Positions 6,952 to 8,614 of a stretch of DNA of 8,614 nt are shown one piece after another (position 1 is the first letter of the stretch; every line of letters starts with the position of its first letter). The stretch is from the NCBI GenBank assembly GCA_018400625.1, contig JAGYMJ010000329.1, positions 1 to 8,614 on the forward strand, given 5' to 3'. The notes beneath the pieces are model-generated. The model ran no database searches. It saw only the letters and a program-made list of their open reading frames with translations, and had not been told where the DNA came from. Source of the stretch: Planctomycetota bacterium. Lineage in GTDB: Bacteria; Planctomycetota; Brocadiia; SM23-32. The position numbers and the translations under genes were made by a program.

Positions 6952-8334
6952 ATGGAGACAAAGGCTGCATTTGTCGTTTATGGCGTCCATAAGGACGGCT
7001 TACAGGACCCTACCGGTACGCCATTTATTGAAGAAGCGATTATTGAAAAGTCAAAAAATGCCTTAAAAGAACGTGGGCTCTCATTAGTTGAGCATGAGAC
7101 CGTTCTTTCGACAAGAAAAGAAGCGGCGGAATGCCTGACGTCTTTAAAGAAAAGGGACGACATCGACGCACTGATCCTTTTCCCCGGCACATGGGTATGG
7201 GGCGCGCATTTAATCGCCGCTATTCGTGACTTTTCACGAAGCGATAAAGCGATTGTGCTGTGGAACCACCCCGGGACCCGGAGCTGGAGACCCGTCGTCG
7301 GCGGCCTCGTCGTCCAGGGGGGATTAAAAGAGATAGGGATTAACCATCGCTATGTTTACGGCTCCGATGATGAAGATGATATCGTGGAGCAGGTTGTTTC
7401 CTATTGCAGGGCCTCCGCTGTTAAAAACGTTCTGAATATGGAAGTCATGGGCGCGCTGGGAGGAAGGGGTATGGGCCAGACCTGCGGAGCGGCCGACCCT
7501 TCCCAATGGATGAGAAAATTCGGGATCGATATCGATTCGCGGGGCACGATTGAACTGCTTGAAACCGCAAAAGCCGTTACAAAAAAGGAGATCGAGAATG
7601 CTCGCAGCGCCATTGAGCCGCTGTTCAGTGTGCCTATACCACAGAATGCTGTTGCCGACCGGTCAATAAGTCTTTACATCGCGTTGAAGAAACTGATGGA
7701 GAAAAATGGGTGGGGAATGTACACCATTCAATCCTTCCCCGGACTGGGCGATTATTACAGTGCCACCTGTTTCGCCCAATCCATGATGCTCAATGACGGC
7801 TACGGCACTTCAACACTTTGCGATTTCAATACCGCTATGTGTTCGAAGCTGATCAATGAACTCAGTGAAGACCCGCCTTACTATGGGGATATGCAGCATG
7901 TCGGGAAATCCAATAATGAGATCAAGATCATTGGCGATGGGGCCTGCCCCCCTGCTTTGGCCGGCAGTGTCGGGCCCGCTAAATTTGCCGAACACGGCAT
8001 ACCTACCGAAGGTGAGGCCGGCGGACTGTCTGTTGACCTCGTCTGCAAACCTGGTGAAGGTATCCTGGCACGTCTGGGCAGAACAAAGGGAGAGTTTGAA
8101 ATGATACTTGCACGCTGTTCCGTCAGCGAGCCTGAGGCATCGGAACTTCAAACACGCCGGGATGAATGCGGAATACCATTCTGGCCGCACGCATTCACCC
8201 GGGTGCACTGTGATATAGACGATTTGCTGCAGGCATGGAACAATGAATATGCGGTTCTTGGCTACGGAGCGCATCTCTATGAAGAGATCAAAGCCTTTTG
8301 TGAGCAGACGGAAATAAAAGTCGTTGTTCTTTAA
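6952..8334 (+). CDS. L-fucose/L-arabinose isomerase-family protein
   Basis: A cytoplasmic protein of 460 aa (461 if the GTG at 6949 is used; numbering below uses 461). The layout fits the FucI/AraA-like family (COG2407-type): an N-terminal Rossmann-like part with LILFPGTWVWG (76-86) and VLWNHPGTRSW (103-113), a middle part with MGALGGRGMGQTC (167-179), and a C-terminal part with GDGACPPALAG (329-339), then HCDIDDLLQAW and NEYAVLGYG near the end. Family members usually bind Mn2+ through Glu, Asp and His and interconvert aldoses and ketoses. Here the first Glu position appears as D292 (LCDFN), the Asp as D314 (YYGDM), and the usual His of the C-terminal NHY-like motif reads Glu (E433). The exact reaction is therefore uncertain. 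It stands alone, with no kinase, aldolase or transporter beside it on its strand. Confidence 0.75.
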   Translation: METKAAFVVYGVHKDGLQDPTGTPFIEEAIIEKSKNALKERGLSLVEHETVLSTRKEAAECLTSLKKRDDIDALILFPGTWVWGAHLIAAIRDFSRSDKAIVLWNHPGTRSWRPVVGGLVVQGGLKEIGINHRYVYGSDDEDDIVEQVVSYCRASAVKNVLNMEVMGALGGRGMGQTCGAADPSQWMRKFGIDIDSRGTIELLETAKAVTKKEIENARSAIEPLFSVPIPQNAVADRSISLYIALKKLMEKNGWGMYTIQSFPGLGDYYSATCFAQSMMLNDGYGTSTLCDFNTAMCSKLINELSEDPPYYGDMQHVGKSNNEIKIIGDGACPPALAGSVGPAKFAEHGIPTEGEAGGLSVDLVCKPGEGILARLGRTKGEFEMILARCSVSEPEASELQTRRDECGIPFWPHAFTRVHCDIDDLLQAWNNEYAVLGYGAHLYEEIKAFCEQTEIKVVVL

Positions 8335-8500
8335 TCGTCTGGGGGCCATCCATAGGCTTAGAGGCTGGTGCATAGGGCCAAGGGCCAACGACATCAGCAG
8401 CGGCAAACGGCTGTCAACTGTATTTCAGGACGAGACACCACTTTCCACATTTTACTTTTCACATTCCGGCTTGTCCGGGTTAAGATTGAGGGGATTAAAA
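8335..8500. other. Noncoding gap with repeat-like sequence
   Basis: Between the FucI-like stop and the next ATG. It contains purine-rich, self-similar phrases around 8352-8386 (ATAGG, TAGAGG, ATAGGGCC, AAGGGCC), an imperfect direct repeat TTTCCACATT (8442-8451)/TTTTCACATT (8456-8465), and a small hairpin at 8466-8478. No intrinsic terminator with a T-tract was found for the FucI-like gene, and no clear promoter for the next gene. Confidence 0.4.
8466..8478 (-). repeat. CCGG-ACAAG-CCGG hairpin
   Basis: CCGG (8466-8469) and CCGG (8475-8478) flank CTTGT. The reverse complement CCGGACAAGCCGG has the same ACAAG loop as the stem-loop of copy L (16-29), which differs by one additional G-C pair. It lies 22 bases before the DksA-like start and has no T-tract. 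Confidence 0.4.
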
Positions 8501-8614
8501 ATGCAAAAGAAAGATCTTGAAACATTTAGAACTTTGCTTCTTGAGATGAGACGACGGTTAGTTCAGAATGTAACCCATATGCAGCATGATGCTCTGGAAG
8601 AGGATGGCGCGGCC
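8501..8614 (+). CDS. DksA/TraR-like protein, N-terminus only
   Basis: Only the first 38 codons are in the window; the frame is open to the right edge. The sequence begins MQKKDLETFRTLLLEMRRRL and continues as a charged amphipathic helix, the usual beginning of short DksA/TraR-type zinc-finger proteins that bind RNA polymerase through its secondary channel. The C4 zinc finger that would prove this lies beyond the window. GAGGGG (8488-8493) stands 7 bases before the ATG, so the start is well supported. It follows the FucI-like gene on the same strand after 166 bp, probably as a separate unit. The alternative is an unrelated coiled-coil protein. Confidence 0.6.
   Translation, partial: MQKKDLETFRTLLLEMRRRLVQNVTHMQHDALEEDGAA

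Noticed and set aside
7810..8406. Minus-strand open frame over the end of the FucI-like gene (198 codons)
   Set aside because: It lies almost wholly antisense to a family-supported gene, and the peptide resembles no family I know.
1..8614. CRISPR array, tRNA, rRNA or transposase gene
   Set aside because: I saw no regularly spaced repeats, no cloverleaf with an anticodon arm, and no transposase or integrase motifs on either strand.

Overview
The window holds a complete five-gene operon for a cytoplasmic NAD(H)-linked [NiFe] hydrogenase of the Hox type (group 3d), an MFS transporter gene just upstream of it on the same strand, a divergent gene for an L-fucose isomerase-like protein, and the first 38 codons of a DksA/TraR-like regulator. 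The host is a bacterium, probably an anaerobic or facultative one that disposes of reductant as H2 or takes H2 up. The window has no phylogenetic marker. The DksA-like N-terminus and the style of the intergenic sequence would fit the PVC group or Desulfobacterota, but this is a weak guess.

Layout, left to right. Positions 1-116 carry a hairpin repeat (copy L) and lie downstream of the hydrogenase operon. Positions 117-5053, minus strand, are transcribed as hoxE-hoxF-hoxU-hoxY-hoxH. hoxE/hoxF and hoxF/hoxU overlap, hoxU/hoxY are 3 bp apart, and hoxY/hoxH are separated by an AT-rich 72 bp gap. A good sigma70-like promoter (5094-5121) lies just before hoxE. Positions 5204-6538, minus strand, encode a 12-TM MFS permease. 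Positions 6539-6951 are a 413 bp divergent intergenic region with a palindrome, a promoter for the rightward gene, and a second diverged copy of the hairpin repeat (copy R) in the opposite orientation to copy L. Positions 6952-8334, plus strand, encode the FucI-like protein. Positions 8335-8500 are noncoding with repeat-like sequence and a small CCGG hairpin. Positions 8501-8614 hold the start of the DksA/TraR-like gene.

How the genes work together: HoxH (Ni-Fe active site) and HoxY (proximal [4Fe-4S]) form the hydrogenase module. HoxU wires it to the HoxF (FMN, NAD(H) site)-HoxE diaphorase module, so the enzyme interconverts H2 and NADH. All cluster ligands can be seen and no gene is broken. 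No maturation genes (hyp, hoxW) lie in the window, so they must be elsewhere. The HoxF C-terminus carries a Cys/His tail resembling that of HydB-type subunits of electron-bifurcating hydrogenases, but without the ferredoxin domain that normally follows it.

The least explained items are the inverted pair of hairpin repeats bounding the hox-MFS block, the long foldable leader of the FucI-like gene, and the altered residues in the FucI-like catalytic motifs. I found no clear new defence or mobile system.
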